A stretch of DNA of 64,000 nt, from positions 1 to 64,000 of the forward strand of contig NZ_JARANY010000004.1 of NCBI RefSeq assembly GCF_029889885.1. Reading direction: 5' to 3'. A program made the position numbers and the translations under genes. The DNA comes from Chromohalobacter sp. 296-RDG (GTDB lineage Bacteria > Pseudomonadota > Gammaproteobacteria > Pseudomonadales > Halomonadaceae). The notes below the pieces were generated by a model. That model was not told the DNA's origin. It saw only the letters and a list, made by a program, of their open reading frames with translations, and did no database searches. Below are positions 35,558-46,031 of the stretch, piece after piece; within the stretch, counting starts at the first letter, position 1; every line of letters starts with the position of its first letter.

Positions 35558-37558
35558 CTATTTGTCTCCGATGATCTTGGGGGTAATGAAGATCAACAAT
35601 TCTACCTTTTCGTTGGATTCCTGGGTATAGCGGAACAACGAACCGATGAACGGCAAATCACCGAGCAGCGGTGTCTTGTAGAGATTGCGCAATTGCTCGG
35701 AGGTCAGTATGCCGCCCAGCACCACCGTTTCGCCATCGTTCACCAGCACCTGGGTCTCGATGGAATTGGTATCGATCGCCGGCGCACCGTCGCCGTAACT
35801 AGTATCGGAAACGGTATCGTTGTTGATCAGCAAGTCCATGACGATACTGCCGTCGGGGGTGATCTGCGGCGTGGCCTCGAGCGACAGCACGGCCTCCTTG
35901 AATTCCACATTGGTCGCCCCGGAGGACGTCGACTCTTGGTAGGGAATCTCCTGGCCTTGCTTGATCACCGCCTTCTTCTGGTTGGCGGTGATGATCTTGG
36001 GCTGGGAAATGGTCTGGCTCTTGCCCTCGCTTTCCAGAGCGCGCAATTCCAGGTCGAGCAGCACATCGCCGGAAAGATAACCGAAACTGAATGCCGAGCC
36101 GCTGCCGTCGCTATCGCCCAAGTCGACGGACAGACCGGCGGAGGCGCGGTTGGCACCGCTGGGGTTGCGATCGACCACACTCCCCACGCCATCTTCATCG
36201 AAGGTGACACCCTGGCGTTGCGAAACACCCCAGTTGACGCCCAACTCCTGAGAGGCGGTGTCACGGGCAATGACGATACGCGCCTCGATCTGCACCTGGC
36301 GCACCGGCACATCGAGTTTGTCGAGCATGTCACGAATACCCGCCAGTTGATCAGGCGTGTCACGCACCAGCAAGGTATTGGTGCGCTCGTCGACCGTCAC
36401 GCGGCCACGCTCGGAGAGCAGCCCGAACCCTTCGCTGCCACGCAACATCGTAGCCAGGTCGGTGGCCTTGGCGTAACGCACCTGCACGTATTCCATCTTC
36501 AACGGCGCCAACTGCTGGGACTGGGCACGATTCTCCAACGTCTGGCGCTCCATCTGCGCCAGCTCATCAGCAGGCGCGACCACGATCACATCCCCCTCGC
36601 GACGACTCGCAAGACCATGACTCTTGAGGATCAAATCGAGCGCCTGATCCCACGGCACCTGCGTGAGATTGAGCGTCACGCTGCCCTGGACGCTATCGCT
36701 GGCGACGATATTCACCCCACTGAAGTCGGAAAGCACCGATAGTACTTCGCGCACTTGTATGTTCTGGAAATTGAGGCTGACCGGCTCGCCGTCATATTCC
36801 TGCGTATCGCCCTCTAACGCACGTGCATCATCATCGCGTGGCTGCACCTCCACGATCAGTTGATCGCCGCGCTGCGTGACCAGATGCTGAAAAGCCTCGC
36901 GATTGTCGAGCGTCAGCGTCACACCCTCACCACTGGAGCGTGGCACGATGCGCGACACTGGCGTATCGAAATCGCTGACATCGAGAATACTGTTCAACTC
37001 TTTAGGCAGTCGGACACCGGACAACGTGACCGTCAAGGTGTCACCTTCGGTGTCCGTTTCGGGCGTCACGCCACCGTGGTCGAGCGTGACCACCAAGCGC
37101 CCACCGCCGTTCGTGCCGCGCCGAAAATCGAGATCGCGGATGCGCGTCAACGCAGCGGAGCGCTCAGCGGCATCTCCGCCCAAGCGCACGCGAAGCTGCT
37201 CTCCCTGACGCTGGGTCGAATAAGGCAAGGGCTCATCAAGACCGAATACCAGGCGCGTGCGCTCGCCCATCTCGGCCACGCGGACTTCCTGCAGGCCGTC
37301 ACGATCGATACCGAAGCGACGCTGCTCGAGCTGGTTTTTCGTTTCCGGCAGGTCGACGACGAGCTGCGCCGGCGAATCGCTTCGGTAGCTATGCGGCTCG
37401 GGTGCCGGACCATCGAACGCCAGCCGTGCATCGATTCCGCCATCCCCGCGCTGGGCGAACTCGAGCGATGTCAACGTCGCCGCCTGTGCTTGAGCACAGA
37501 CGACCAGCCCCACGAGGCAGAGCCCGCCCATCAGCCAGTCGCACAGCGTTCGCATCAT
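35558..37558 (-). CDS. pilQ: Type IV pilus secretin PilQ
   Basis: 666 residues from the ATG at 37558 (GGAGA five bases ahead; the TTG four codons earlier overlaps that site). Signal peptide to about residue 25 (VVCAQAQA), two AMIN domains (about 28-125 and 135-235), STN/N0 domain ([18 protein letters not shown]), NolW/N1 domain ([16 protein letters not shown]), and the secretin domain with [25 protein letters not shown] and [13 protein letters not shown]. Outer-membrane ring through which the pilus leaves the cell. Pilins and PilBCD are outside the window. Confidence 0.96.
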   Translation of the reverse strand: MMRTLCDWLMGGLCLVGLVVCAQAQAATLTSLEFAQRGDGGIDARLAFDGPAPEPHSYRSDSPAQLVVDLPETKNQLEQRRFGIDRDGLQEVRVAEMGERTRLVFGLDEPLPYSTQRQGEQLRVRLGGDAAERSAALTRIRDLDFRRGTNGGGRLVVTLDHGGVTPETDTEGDTLTVTLSGVRLPKELNSILDVSDFDTPVSRIVPRSSGEGVTLTLDNREAFQHLVTQRGDQLIVEVQPRDDDARALEGDTQEYDGEPVSLNFQNIQVREVLSVLSDFSGVNIVASDSVQGSVTLNLTQVPWDQALDLILKSHGLASRREGDVIVVAPADELAQMERQTLENRAQSQQLAPLKMEYVQVRYAKATDLATMLRGSEGFGLLSERGRVTVDERTNTLLVRDTPDQLAGIRDMLDKLDVPVRQVQIEARIVIARDTASQELGVNWGVSQRQGVTFDEDGVGSVVDRNPSGANRASAGLSVDLGDSDGSGSAFSFGYLSGDVLLDLELRALESEGKSQTISQPKIITANQKKAVIKQGQEIPYQESTSSGATNVEFKEAVLSLEATPQITPDGSIVMDLLINNDTVSDTSYGDGAPAIDTNSIETQVLVNDGETVVLGGILTSEQLRNLYKTPLLGDLPFIGSLFRYTQESNEKVELLIFITPKIIGDK

Positions 37559-37588
37559 GTGGTTCTCCAATACCTGTACATACCGCCA

Positions 37589-38146
37589 TCACTCGGCGGC
37601 TTGCGATGAATCGTTGAATTCCAGGGTACGCTGTCGCTGACGCCAGGTGCCGCCCTCGCGCACCTGCTCGACCAGCTCGACGCCGGCGTCCTGAATCGCC
37701 GTGACACGTCCGAAATCGGTCCCCAGATAGTGACCTTCGAAAAGACGGTAGACGTTGCCGTCGGGCGCACGGATCAAAGCCGATGACTGACCGCCTACCG
37801 TCAAGGTTCCCACCAGCTCGAGTTGTTCCAGCGGAAAGCGTTCCAGGGGCTCACGCGGACGCTGACGGTCTGGGCCATCGCCCTGTGAGGCTGTCACGGC
37901 ACCTTCCTGCGTGCGGTGCTCGGCCCTGAACGGACTACGCTGCTGGGCCTGCGAATAATGCGCCGTGCGATACACCGGCGCAGGAGGAAGCGACTCGATG
38001 CTACCCTCCGGCTGCTGGCGCAGGGCATCCAGGTGCGCGTCCAGGGCGGTCATCTGGGCATCGCGACAACCGCCCAGCAGCACCATTCCGACCAGCGCCG
38101 CAAGCAGGACATCCCAGCGCCTGGAGGTCGTCAGCCATTCAATCAT
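37589..38146 (-). CDS. pilP: Type IV pilus lipoprotein PilP
   Basis: 185 residues with a lipobox LLGGC (Cys27) after a hydrophobic helix. A proline- and Gln-rich linker (about 45-95) leads into the beta-sandwich domain FPLEQLELVGTL ... VYRLFEGHYLGTDFGRV. It links PilQ to the PilN/PilO inner-membrane platform. The start overlaps pilO by 8 bases. Confidence 0.94.
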   Translation of the reverse strand: MIEWLTTSRRWDVLLAALVGMVLLGGCRDAQMTALDAHLDALRQQPEGSIESLPPAPVYRTAHYSQAQQRSPFRAEHRTQEGAVTASQGDGPDRQRPREPLERFPLEQLELVGTLTVGGQSSALIRAPDGNVYRLFEGHYLGTDFGRVTAIQDAGVELVEQVREGGTWRQRQRTLEFNDSSQAAE

Positions 38147-38777
38147 CGTCACGCCCCTCGGCCTTGGGATCAGCATCTTCGCGATAACTGTAAGTACGTG
38201 CCAGTAGCGACAAACGCAGCGTATCGCCACCGTCCACCGGCGACAGCGAAAAATCATGCAGGGTGACGATACGTGGCAACGCCGCCACGCTGGCCAGGAA
38301 AGCGGCAATATCGTGATAGCCGCCCCGTACCTGGATATCGAAGGGCTGCTCGATGTAGAAGTCTTGCGGCACCGGCGAACGCAGCCGGATCGATTCGATG
38401 GCGAGCCGATGGTCCTGCGCCGCATCGCTAATGTCATCCAGCAGCGCCGGGATCTCAGTGTCGGCGGGCAGCATTTTCAGCAATGTCTGCATGCGCGAGT
38501 CGAGCTCCGCCATCTGCATGCGCATCTGCTCGAGATTGGCCGCCTGATAGGCACGAGTTTCGTATTCCTGGAGCAGCTTGCTTTCGCGTTCCTGCAAGCT
38601 GGCCAGGGTCTCCTGACGCGGCGCGGCGACGTACCACTGGGCTACCCAGAAGACGGCCAGAAATAGCGCCACCAGGCATATCGCCTGCAGCAACGCCGGC
38701 CATGTACCGGCTTCTTTGAGATCCAGGTCGCGCCACTCGACCTCGCGCAACTGTCGCCACTGTGCGCGCAGACTCAT
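38139..38777 (-). CDS. pilO: Type IV pilus alignment protein PilO
   Basis: 212 residues. One TM helix (about 28-50, LLQAICLVALFLAVFWVAQW in part), a coiled coil (about 55-95) and a ferredoxin-like C-domain with LRSPVPQDFYIEQPFDIQV in part and VRGGYHDIAAFL. Partner of PilN in the inner-membrane complex. The start overlaps the pilN stop as ATGA. Confidence 0.94.
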   Translation of the reverse strand: MSLRAQWRQLREVEWRDLDLKEAGTWPALLQAICLVALFLAVFWVAQWYVAAPRQETLASLQERESKLLQEYETRAYQAANLEQMRMQMAELDSRMQTLLKMLPADTEIPALLDDISDAAQDHRLAIESIRLRSPVPQDFYIEQPFDIQVRGGYHDIAAFLASVAALPRIVTLHDFSLSPVDGGDTLRLSLLARTYSYREDADPKAEGRDDD

Positions 38778-39340
38778 GGCGCCTCCTCGGCATCACGGCG
38801 AGGCGAACGCGCCTCGACACTGAGATTGAAGCGCTTCAACGTCGCATCGACGCCACCCGACTGCACATCGGAAAGCGCCGGCGTGCCGAACACAGATGAG
38901 GCATCGAGCCGCCGCAACAGCTCGGACACACGCCGATTGGAACGCGCCAGACCACTCAGCTCGAGTCGGTCACCCTCCCGCACCAGGCGGTCGTAATACA
39001 CGCCGTCGACCAGTGTCGCCGCCAACTGATCGAAGATGCGCACCGTCTGTGGACGGCTGAATTGCAGCTCGCGGATCAGGCCGATCTGTTCGAGCATCCG
39101 TCCTCGCAATTCGCGATAGTCCTTGACCGTGTCGATGTCTTTTTCGAGTGCTTCCATGCGGCGCTCGATCAGGGCCAGGCGGCCACGTTCGGCATCGATC
39201 CCCGCCTGATACCAACGCGATACCCCCAAGGCGCACAGCAGTGCCAACACCGCTACGCCTACCAACGCCATGTAAAAGCGCCGCGTACGCCGCTGCCGAT
39301 GCGCTTCACGCCACGGCAACAGGTTGATTTCGATACTCAT
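38774..39340 (-). CDS. pilN: Type IV pilus assembly protein PilN
   Basis: 188 residues. The N-terminus SIEINLLPWREAHRQRR holds the INLLPWR motif that binds cytoplasmic PilM; a TM helix follows (about 22-45), then a coiled coil and a ferredoxin-like domain. The start at 39340 overlaps the pilM stop by four bases. Confidence 0.95.
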   Translation of the reverse strand: MSIEINLLPWREAHRQRRTRRFYMALVGVAVLALLCALGVSRWYQAGIDAERGRLALIERRMEALEKDIDTVKDYRELRGRMLEQIGLIRELQFSRPQTVRIFDQLAATLVDGVYYDRLVREGDRLELSGLARSNRRVSELLRRLDASSVFGTPALSDVQSGGVDATLKRFNLSVEARSPRRDAEEAP

Positions 39341-40407
39341 CGCCGCCCCCTCATCGCCAGGCCGCACGCAGTGAGCATCGCCGGTGCATCGCTGGCAAGC
39401 GCCTGCACGTCGACGCGTGACGCCACCCGCATACGCTCGAACGGGTTGGCCATCACTACCTTCAGCCCGCTTTGCGCCTCGAGGCGTTCACGCAGCCCCG
39501 GAATGACACTCGAACCACCCGCCAGAATCAGGCGCTGGATATCACGCGGCTGTCCCGAGGTATGATAAAGCTGCAGCGAGCGGCCGATTTGCTGAATCAG
39601 CATGTCGATGAACGGCGTCACCACCTCATGCCCGTAGTCTTCGGGCAAACCACCGCGTTTCTTGGCCAGTCCCGCCTCTTCGAGGCTCAGGCCGTAGCGC
39701 TTTCGGATCTCCTCGGTCAAGTGACGACCGCCCAGCACGTTGTCGCGGGTATAGGCGATGCGCCCGTCGATGAGCACATGGAAGGCGTTCATGTTGGCGC
39801 CGATATCGACCAGCGCAGCACACTCTCCCGCCTGGCCAGACGGCGTCTCGTCACGCAGCAGCTCGCTGGCCGCACGCTCCATGGCAAAGGATTCCACGTC
39901 GACCGCGGCGGGCTCGAGGCCGGCACGGCGAAGAACGTCGGCAAGATGGTCGACGTCCTGCAGGCGACACGCCACCAGCAAGACATCTTGCTGGTCGGGG
40001 TAGCGAGCGTTGAGTCCCACGCGCTGGAAATCGAAGGCGACTTCATTGAGCGGAAACGGGATATGGCGCTCGGATTCGAGCTGAATGCGGGCCTCGACCT
40101 CATCGTCGCTGAGGGTCACCGGGTAGGTCAGCGTCTTGGTGATCGTGGCACTGGCGGGCACTGCCGCCACCGCGTGCCGTGAATACGGACGCGCATGCTC
40201 GACCGCACGCGTCAACGTCGCGGCCACCTCGTCGAGATCGCGGATGCGCCGCTCCACTACCGCGCCTTCACGCAATGGGCGCACGGCGTAACTGGCGATA
40301 CGCTGGCCCGCCCCCGCATGATCGAGCTCGATCAATTTGACGGTGGCCGAGGTTATATCCACCCCCACCAGGCCCTGCTGGGATTTTTTAAACCGCCACA
40401 CTGTCAT
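39337..40407 (-). CDS. pilM: Type IV pilus actin-like protein PilM
   Basis: 356 residues. FtsA/actin-like ATPase fold: phosphate motifs VGVDITSATVKLIEL and ALVDIGANMNAF, adenosine motif LILAGGSSVIPGL. Cytoplasmic; binds the PilN tail. Promoter-proximal gene of pilMNOPQ-aroK-aroB, with AGGGG before the ATG at 40407. Divergent from the PBP1A gene, as is usual in gammaproteobacteria. Confidence 0.95.
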   Translation of the reverse strand: MTVWRFKKSQQGLVGVDITSATVKLIELDHAGAGQRIASYAVRPLREGAVVERRIRDLDEVAATLTRAVEHARPYSRHAVAAVPASATITKTLTYPVTLSDDEVEARIQLESERHIPFPLNEVAFDFQRVGLNARYPDQQDVLLVACRLQDVDHLADVLRRAGLEPAAVDVESFAMERAASELLRDETPSGQAGECAALVDIGANMNAFHVLIDGRIAYTRDNVLGGRHLTEEIRKRYGLSLEEAGLAKKRGGLPEDYGHEVVTPFIDMLIQQIGRSLQLYHTSGQPRDIQRLILAGGSSVIPGLRERLEAQSGLKVVMANPFERMRVASRVDVQALASDAPAMLTACGLAMRGRR

Positions 40408-40687
40408 ACCCCTGCAATATTCTTCGGCATGGCGTGGCGCTCGGTATTGTCGTTCATCGAGCCAACCCGCTGCCCCTGTAACGGGCAAGCCGCTTTGTTA
40501 TCAGCGTGCCACACTATCGTATGAGGCACGCCACATTGCGTAAGGTTACATTATGTATACTGCCGTGACAGTCGATTTGCATCAACGCTAGCCCCCATGC
40601 GGCTGCGTTCTTATAATGCCAATGGCAAAGGATTGCACCATTCATTGCGGCCAGACCGCCACCCGAGACGACGGAAAACGCCTTTTC
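40408..40687. promoter_or_regulatory. Divergent promoter region pilM / mrcA
   Basis: 280 bp without a gene. A -10-like TATACT (40556-40561, + strand) preceded by TG could serve mrcA; on the other strand CATAAT overlaps it. No clear -35 for either, so exact starts are open. Confidence 0.35.
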
Positions 40688-43207
40688 ATGAAGCTTTTCA
40701 AACGCTTGTTAACGTCCATCCTATGGCTAATTGTGTCTTTGGGGCTGGGCTGCGTACTGGCCATCATCGGCGCCGGTATCTATTTCGCCCCGGGCTTGCC
40801 CGATGTTCGTCAATTGCAGGACTTCGAACTGCAGACACCGCTACGCGTTTACACGCGTGACGACAAGCTGATCGGCGAGTTCGGCGATCAACGCCGCATG
40901 CCGGTCAGCTACGATGACATTCCCCAATCCTACATCGACGCGCTGTTGGCGGCCGAAGATGCCAGCTTCTTCGAACACCCCGGCATTGACCCCAAAGGGC
41001 TTGCTCGCGCGGCGATGGAGCTTGCCACCAGTGGCAACATTCAATCGGGGGGTAGCACCATCACCATGCAGGTAGCGCGTAACTACCTGTTGACGCTGGA
41101 CCGTACTTTCACGCGCAAGATTCGCGAGATCCTGCTGTCGCTGCAGATGGAACAGGTACTCGACAAGCAGGAAATTCTCGAGCTCTACGTCAACAAGATC
41201 TATCTCGGGAATGCCGCCTACGGCATCGGGGCGGCCGCCGAAGGCTACTACGACAAACCGCTTGCTGAGCTCGACTTGCCGCAACTGGCCATGCTCGCCG
41301 GCCTGCCCAAGGCCCCCTCGGCGCTCAATCCCCTGAACAACCCCGAGCGCTCGTTGATTCGCCGCAACTGGGTATTGCTGCGCATGCGCGAACTCGGCTT
41401 CATCGACCCGATTCAGTACCAGGCCGCCGTCAAGGCCCCGGTCACGGCTCACCGAGCGCATTCGCAGTTCGAAGTCGAGGCTCCCTATGTCGCCGAAATG
41501 GCGCGCCAGTATGCCGTGGAACGCTTCGGTGACGATGCCTATACCGACAACTACCAGATCAAGACGACCATCGACAGCCGCATGCAGGCCGACGCGCGCG
41601 ACGCGTTGGTCAATGGGCTCATCGATTACGATACTCGCCATGGCTGGCGTGGCCCCGAAAAAACCGACATTCCCTCCAGCTTGGTGGAAGCCCAGGACCG
41701 CACGGATTCTCAAGGGCTCGAAGAAGAGTTATCCGAATCTCCCGAGGTCATGGAAACCGCACGCCAGGCTGCCAAGAGCAGCGAAGAGTCGGTCGAGGGA
41801 ATCGACGGGGATGTCAGCAACTGGGTCAAGGTGCTCGACCGCACCTCCCGGCATGGCCCACTGGAGCCGGGTATCGTCGTGGAAACCGAGGGTCGCCAGA
41901 TGCGCGTCCTGACGCGCGAGGATGGCGTGGTAACACTCGGCTGGGACGGGCTTGACTGGGCGCGCACGTACCACAGCGCCGAGTGGCGCGGCAAGACACC
42001 GGACAACGCCGAAGCCATCGCCCAGCGTGGCGACCTGATTCGCGTCATGCACACCGAGGATGGCGACTGGCGTCTCTCCCAGGTACCAAGCGCCCAGGCC
42101 GCGATCGTCATCATGGATCCTCAAACCGGCGCTATTCGTGGCCTTCAGGGTGGTTTCAGCTTCTCGTCGAGCAAATTCAATCGCGCCATCCAGGCGCAAC
42201 GCCAGGCAGGCTCGATCTTCAAACCCTTCATCTATCTCGCCGCACTACACAACGGGATGAACGCCGCCACGATCATCAACGATGCGCCTGTGGTCATGTC
42301 CGATGTCGGCGGCGACTGGCGTCCCGAAAACGCCGAGGGCAAATTCCGCGGCCCCACACGATTGCGTGTCGGCCTCTACCAGTCGCGCAACCTGGTCACG
42401 ATTCGTGTGCTGCAGTCGCTAGGCCTGGATAACACGCTGGAATTCCTGACGAACTTTGGCTTCTCCAAGGACCGGCTGCCACATGGCCTTTCGCTCGCCC
42501 TGGGCAGCGCGTCGCTGACACCGCTGGAAATGGCCAATGCCTATGCCGTGCTGGCCAACGGCGGCTTCAAGGTCGCGCCGTGGTATATCCAGTCGGTTAC
42601 TCATGGCAGCAAGAACGCGTTGGTTGAAGAGGCCAACCCCGTGGTGGCATGCCAGGAGTGCGACCCCGACCAGAAGACCGTCGCACTCGGCGGTGAAACC
42701 CGCCGCATCGCCGAGCGCGTAGCCACGCCCGAAGAGATGTACATCATCCGCGACATGATGCGTGACGTCATCGAAAAGGGCACGGGACGCGGCGCATTGG
42801 ATCTCAACCGTCCTGATATCGTCGGCAAGACCGGCACCACCAACGATCAACGTGACGCCTGGTTCTCGGGCTTCAACGACGACCTGGTGGCCACCGTTTG
42901 GGTCGGCAAGGACGACAATTCCACGACCGGTGAATACGGCTCGCAAGCCGCCTTGCCGATCTGGAAGTCGTTCATGGGGCAGGCGCTTCAAGGCCAACCC
43001 GAAAGCATGCCCTCGCGCCCCGACGATATCGTCAAAGTCCGCATTGATCCCGAGACCGGACTGCGCCTGCATAACGACCAATCGGGCGGCATGCAGGAAA
43101 TCTTCCGCAAGGACAATCTCCCCGACTACAAGCCGCGTTCGATCCAACCCGAACTCGAGGACAGCAGCGGCTCACAAGGCACCGGCACTTACGATGCCAT
43201 TTTCTAG
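40688..43207 (+). CDS. mrcA: Penicillin-binding protein 1A
   Basis: 839 residues. Bifunctional class A PBP: short cytoplasmic N-terminus, TM helix (about 10-34), glycosyltransferase domain with EDASFFEHPGIDP, GGSTITMQVARNYLL and KIREILLSLQMEQ, an OB-like linker, and transpeptidase domain with active Ser in GSIFKPF, SRN in YQSRNLV and KTGT in GKTGTTNDQRDAWF. It polymerises and cross-links peptidoglycan. Between the catalytic domains (about residues 328-378) lies an unusually acidic, Ser/Glu-rich stretch. The start at 40688 fits the MKLFKRLL N-terminus; an ATG further up is less likely. Confidence 0.97.
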   Translation: MKLFKRLLTSILWLIVSLGLGCVLAIIGAGIYFAPGLPDVRQLQDFELQTPLRVYTRDDKLIGEFGDQRRMPVSYDDIPQSYIDALLAAEDASFFEHPGIDPKGLARAAMELATSGNIQSGGSTITMQVARNYLLTLDRTFTRKIREILLSLQMEQVLDKQEILELYVNKIYLGNAAYGIGAAAEGYYDKPLAELDLPQLAMLAGLPKAPSALNPLNNPERSLIRRNWVLLRMRELGFIDPIQYQAAVKAPVTAHRAHSQFEVEAPYVAEMARQYAVERFGDDAYTDNYQIKTTIDSRMQADARDALVNGLIDYDTRHGWRGPEKTDIPSSLVEAQDRTDSQGLEEELSESPEVMETARQAAKSSEESVEGIDGDVSNWVKVLDRTSRHGPLEPGIVVETEGRQMRVLTREDGVVTLGWDGLDWARTYHSAEWRGKTPDNAEAIAQRGDLIRVMHTEDGDWRLSQVPSAQAAIVIMDPQTGAIRGLQGGFSFSSSKFNRAIQAQRQAGSIFKPFIYLAALHNGMNAATIINDAPVVMSDVGGDWRPENAEGKFRGPTRLRVGLYQSRNLVTIRVLQSLGLDNTLEFLTNFGFSKDRLPHGLSLALGSASLTPLEMANAYAVLANGGFKVAPWYIQSVTHGSKNALVEEANPVVACQECDPDQKTVALGGETRRIAERVATPEEMYIIRDMMRDVIEKGTGRGALDLNRPDIVGKTGTTNDQRDAWFSGFNDDLVATVWVGKDDNSTTGEYGSQAALPIWKSFMGQALQGQPESMPSRPDDIVKVRIDPETGLRLHNDQSGGMQEIFRKDNLPDYKPRSIQPELEDSSGSQGTGTYDAIF

Positions 43208-43300
43208 TCGACACTCCATGGGTGGCCTTGCAGGCCACCCCCATGAACGCGCCAGCTCCCACGCCACTGACCGACAACCGCTTTTGAAAGGGAGTCCATC

Positions 43301-44053
43301 ATGCTCGTGTCGCGAGACTCGCGATGGCTATTGCTGATCATGCTGTTCGGTTGTGCCATTCCGGTGCACGCCGATCTGTTCTACGCACCGCCTGCACCGC
43401 AGGACGATGCCCCCAAGATGAGCGGCGAGGCCGAACTCGGCTATACGCACCTCTCCGGAAACAGTAACAGTCAAACATTGCTCGCCAAGGGACGCCTCAC
43501 CTGGCTGACGGGTCGCCATACGCATACTCTGCGTGGCGAGACGCGCAGCGTTCAGGAAAACGATGAAACCAGCACCGAGCAGTACCTGCTGGGCGGCCGC
43601 GAGCGTTATGAGCTGGAGGGCCCTCACTACCTGTTCGGTTTCGGACGCTGGGAAAAAGATCGTTTCAGCGGTTACGACTTCCAGTTCACCACTATCGGTG
43701 GCTATGGCCGCCAGTGGCTCGACGGGCCGACGCACACACTGTCCACGGAATTCGGCCCAGGCTATCGTCACGATGCCTACCAGGACGGCGATGAAGACGA
43801 TCTGGGCTTGGCCTATGCTGCACTCGACTATCGCTGGAACATCTCGGAAGGCGCCTACTTCGAGCAGGCAGTTTCTGTAGAGGCGGCCGAACCCAACACC
43901 ACGACACGCTCGATTTCGTCGCTGACCTCCCAGCTCAATTCGCACCTGGCGCTCAAGATGTCTTTTGAGGTCAAGAACAACACGAATCCACCGGATGGCG
44001 CCGAAGCCAACACCGATCGCACTACCTCGATGTCACTGCTCTACAGCTGGTGA
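43301..44053 (+). CDS. DUF481 (YdiY-like) outer-membrane beta-barrel protein
   Basis: 250 residues. Signal peptide (hydrophobic about 8-22, cleavage near PVHA). The mature chain has alternating beta-strands typical of the salt-induced outer-membrane DUF481 family: ELGYTHLSGNSNSQTL, TLRGETRSVQEND, YLFGFGRWEKDRFSGYDF in part, and a C-terminal strand ending LLYSW, with an aromatic last residue as BAM substrates have. Ribosome site AAAGGGAG. Function of the family is poorly known. It follows mrcA by 93 bp. Confidence 0.85.
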   Translation: MLVSRDSRWLLLIMLFGCAIPVHADLFYAPPAPQDDAPKMSGEAELGYTHLSGNSNSQTLLAKGRLTWLTGRHTHTLRGETRSVQENDETSTEQYLLGGRERYELEGPHYLFGFGRWEKDRFSGYDFQFTTIGGYGRQWLDGPTHTLSTEFGPGYRHDAYQDGDEDDLGLAYAALDYRWNISEGAYFEQAVSVEAAEPNTTTRSISSLTSQLNSHLALKMSFEVKNNTNPPDGAEANTDRTTSMSLLYSW

Positions 44054-44079
44054 CACCGACCAACGCAGCCCCACAACTA

Positions 44080-44109
44080 CTAAGGGCCGCTCCCCTGAGC
44101 GGCCCTTAG
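44080..44109. terminator. Bidirectional hairpin between the DUF481 gene and malic enzyme
   Basis: A perfect 13-bp stem CTAAGGGCCGCTC / GAGCGGCCCTTAG with a 4-base loop lies between convergent genes. The T tract is short, but the stem is strong. Confidence 0.75.
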
Positions 44110-44133
44110 CTATCATGCCTGTTCGGCGCGCGA

Positions 44134-45408
44134 CTATAGCGGCCTGTAAACGTCCTTGATGCTGGTCAACGGATAATGTGCCGGATAGGGTTTGCGTGCC
44201 ACGCCGCTATCTACCGCCGCTTGCGCCACTGCCGAGGCGACTCTGTCGAGCAGCCGGGAATCCAGCGGCGTGGGAATGATGTAACCGCGCCCGAACTCCA
44301 GCGATTCGATGCCATAGCCATCCAGCACCTCGCGGGTCAACGGCTCACGCGCCAGGTCCTTGAGGGCATGCACGGCCGCCACTTTCATTTCTTCATTGAT
44401 ACGCGTGGCGCGAACGTCCAACGCGCCACGGAAGATGAAGGGAAAGCCCAGCACGTTATTGACCTGGTTAGGGTAATCGGAACGTCCGGTGGCCATGATC
44501 ACATCATCACGAGTCTCGTTGGCCACGTCCGGATGAATCTCGGGGTCGGGGTTGGAGCAAGCAAAAACCACCGGACTTACCGCCATTCGCTCGAGCTGCT
44601 CGGGCTTGAGCAGGTTGGGACCGGACAGCCCCACGAAGACGTCGGCGCCTTCGATGGCATCATCCAGCGTACGCCGCGACGTCTCGGTGGCGAACATCCC
44701 CTTGTACTGGTTGAGATCGTCACGCTCACTGTGCACCACGCCTTTGCGATCGAGCATATAGATATGCTCGGCGCGGGCACCACACGAGACCAGCAGATTC
44801 ATGCAGGCGATGGCCGCCGCGCCCGCGCCCAGGCAAACGATCTTGGCATCTTCGAGGGGCTTGCCAGCAATATCCAGGGCATTGAGCAGCCCTGCGGCCG
44901 TGACGATGGCCGTGCCGTGCTGATCATCGTGGAAGACCGGAATGTTGCACTGCTCGATCAACGCTTGCTCGATCTCGAAGCACTCCGGCGCCTTGATATC
45001 CTCGAGATTGATGCCGCCCCAGGTATCGGCGATACGTGCCACGGTATCGATGAAGGCCTGCGGGCTCTCGGCATCGAGCTCGATGTCCACGGAGTTGATA
45101 CCCGCGAAGCGCTTGAACAGCACGCCCTTGCCTTCCATGACCGGCTTGCTGGCCAAGGGGCCCAGATTGCCCAGACCAAGGATTGCGCTGCCGTCGGAGA
45201 CCACGGCTACCAGATTGCCCTTGCCGGTATACAGATAGGCGTTTTCCACGTCCTTGGCGATTTCGCGACACGGCTCGGCCACCCCGGGGCTATACGCCAG
45301 GGCCAGATGTTTCGATGTCTCGGTGGGCTTGGTCAGTTCGACGGATAACTTGCCGGGAGTCGGCTTGGCGTGATACTCCAGCGCTGCCTGTCTTTTTTCG
45401 TCACTCAT
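44134..45408 (-). CDS. NAD(P)-dependent malic enzyme (short form)
   Basis: 424 residues. Oxidative decarboxylation of malate to pyruvate. Motifs LAYSPGVAEPC, VVSDGSAILGLGN, metal-binding FHDDQHGTA, NAD site VCLGAGAAAIACMNLL and VFACSNPDPEIHPD. It consists of the catalytic domain alone; the phosphotransacetylase-like half of E. coli MaeB is absent. Cofactor preference cannot be settled by eye. The start at 45408 (MSDEKRQAALEYH) follows GGAAAAAGC. The 200 bp upstream contain no gene. Confidence 0.94.
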   Translation of the reverse strand: MSDEKRQAALEYHAKPTPGKLSVELTKPTETSKHLALAYSPGVAEPCREIAKDVENAYLYTGKGNLVAVVSDGSAILGLGNLGPLASKPVMEGKGVLFKRFAGINSVDIELDAESPQAFIDTVARIADTWGGINLEDIKAPECFEIEQALIEQCNIPVFHDDQHGTAIVTAAGLLNALDIAGKPLEDAKIVCLGAGAAAIACMNLLVSCGARAEHIYMLDRKGVVHSERDDLNQYKGMFATETSRRTLDDAIEGADVFVGLSGPNLLKPEQLERMAVSPVVFACSNPDPEIHPDVANETRDDVIMATGRSDYPNQVNNVLGFPFIFRGALDVRATRINEEMKVAAVHALKDLAREPLTREVLDGYGIESLEFGRGYIIPTPLDSRLLDRVASAVAQAAVDSGVARKPYPAHYPLTSIKDVYRPL

Positions 45409-45607
45409 GAGCTTTTTCCAATCGTCTGCATGGAGGCATGATCGCCAGAATATAGAAAAAGACTTCGCCAAACAACTTGTGCCAAGTTCGCGACATTAAA
45501 GACTTTTAAGCGACCTTTTGAAGCAATTGCCATCCATTTATTGAAACTTATGCCCGACTAACCAGGCATAAAACAAACCTTATCGGAGCGTCGTTTTCGA
45601 CTTTTCA

Positions 45608-45638
45608 AAAATAAAAAAACCCGCCATTTGGCGGGTTT
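45608..45638 (-). terminator. rpmE terminator
   Basis: Stem AAACCCGCC / GGCGGGTTT with a 4-base loop; seven T follow on the - strand. Canonical. Confidence 0.93.
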
Positions 45639-45679
45639 CTCGAACGTCGGCGATAGCGCCTACATAACGGCTTCTTGAA

Positions 45680-45895
45680 TCAGCCGCGCTTGATCGCTGC
45701 ACCGAAACGCTTGTTGAAGCGCTCGACACGACCACCGGTGGTCGCCTGCTTCTGCTTGCCAGTGTAGAACGGGTGGCACTGCGAGCAGACATCCAGGTAG
45801 AAGTCGTCTTTGGCCGTGGAGCCCAGCTCGAAGGTCGCGCCACAGGAACAGGTGGCGGAGACCTTCTTGTATTCGGGATGAATCGCTTGTTTCAT
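45680..45895 (-). CDS. rpmE: Ribosomal protein bL31 (zinc form)
   Basis: 71 residues. Contains CSC near residue 16 and CSQC near 37, the four-Cys zinc ribbon of the C+ type, then the family motif [20 protein letters not shown] in part. Part of the large ribosomal subunit at the bridge with the head of the small one. Divergent from priA, the usual gammaproteobacterial pair. Confidence 0.98.
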   Translation of the reverse strand: MKQAIHPEYKKVSATCSCGATFELGSTAKDDFYLDVCSQCHPFYTGKQKQATTGGRVERFNKRFGAAIKRG

Positions 45896-46031
45896 TTTGC
45901 TGCCTCACGCTATGGTGCGCCGCCACCTGGTCGATGCCAGGCACCGCACACGGGTTGATAAAGATGCAACCGATTGATTCGGCATGCGACCCTGACGATA
46001 CTCGCCTTGGCCCACAGCCGAAGGGGCACAT

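Noticed and set aside
44134..45408. Long MaeB with phosphotransacetylase domain
   Set aside because: The frame stops after 424 codons with only the malic domain, and the hairpin at 44080 follows directly.
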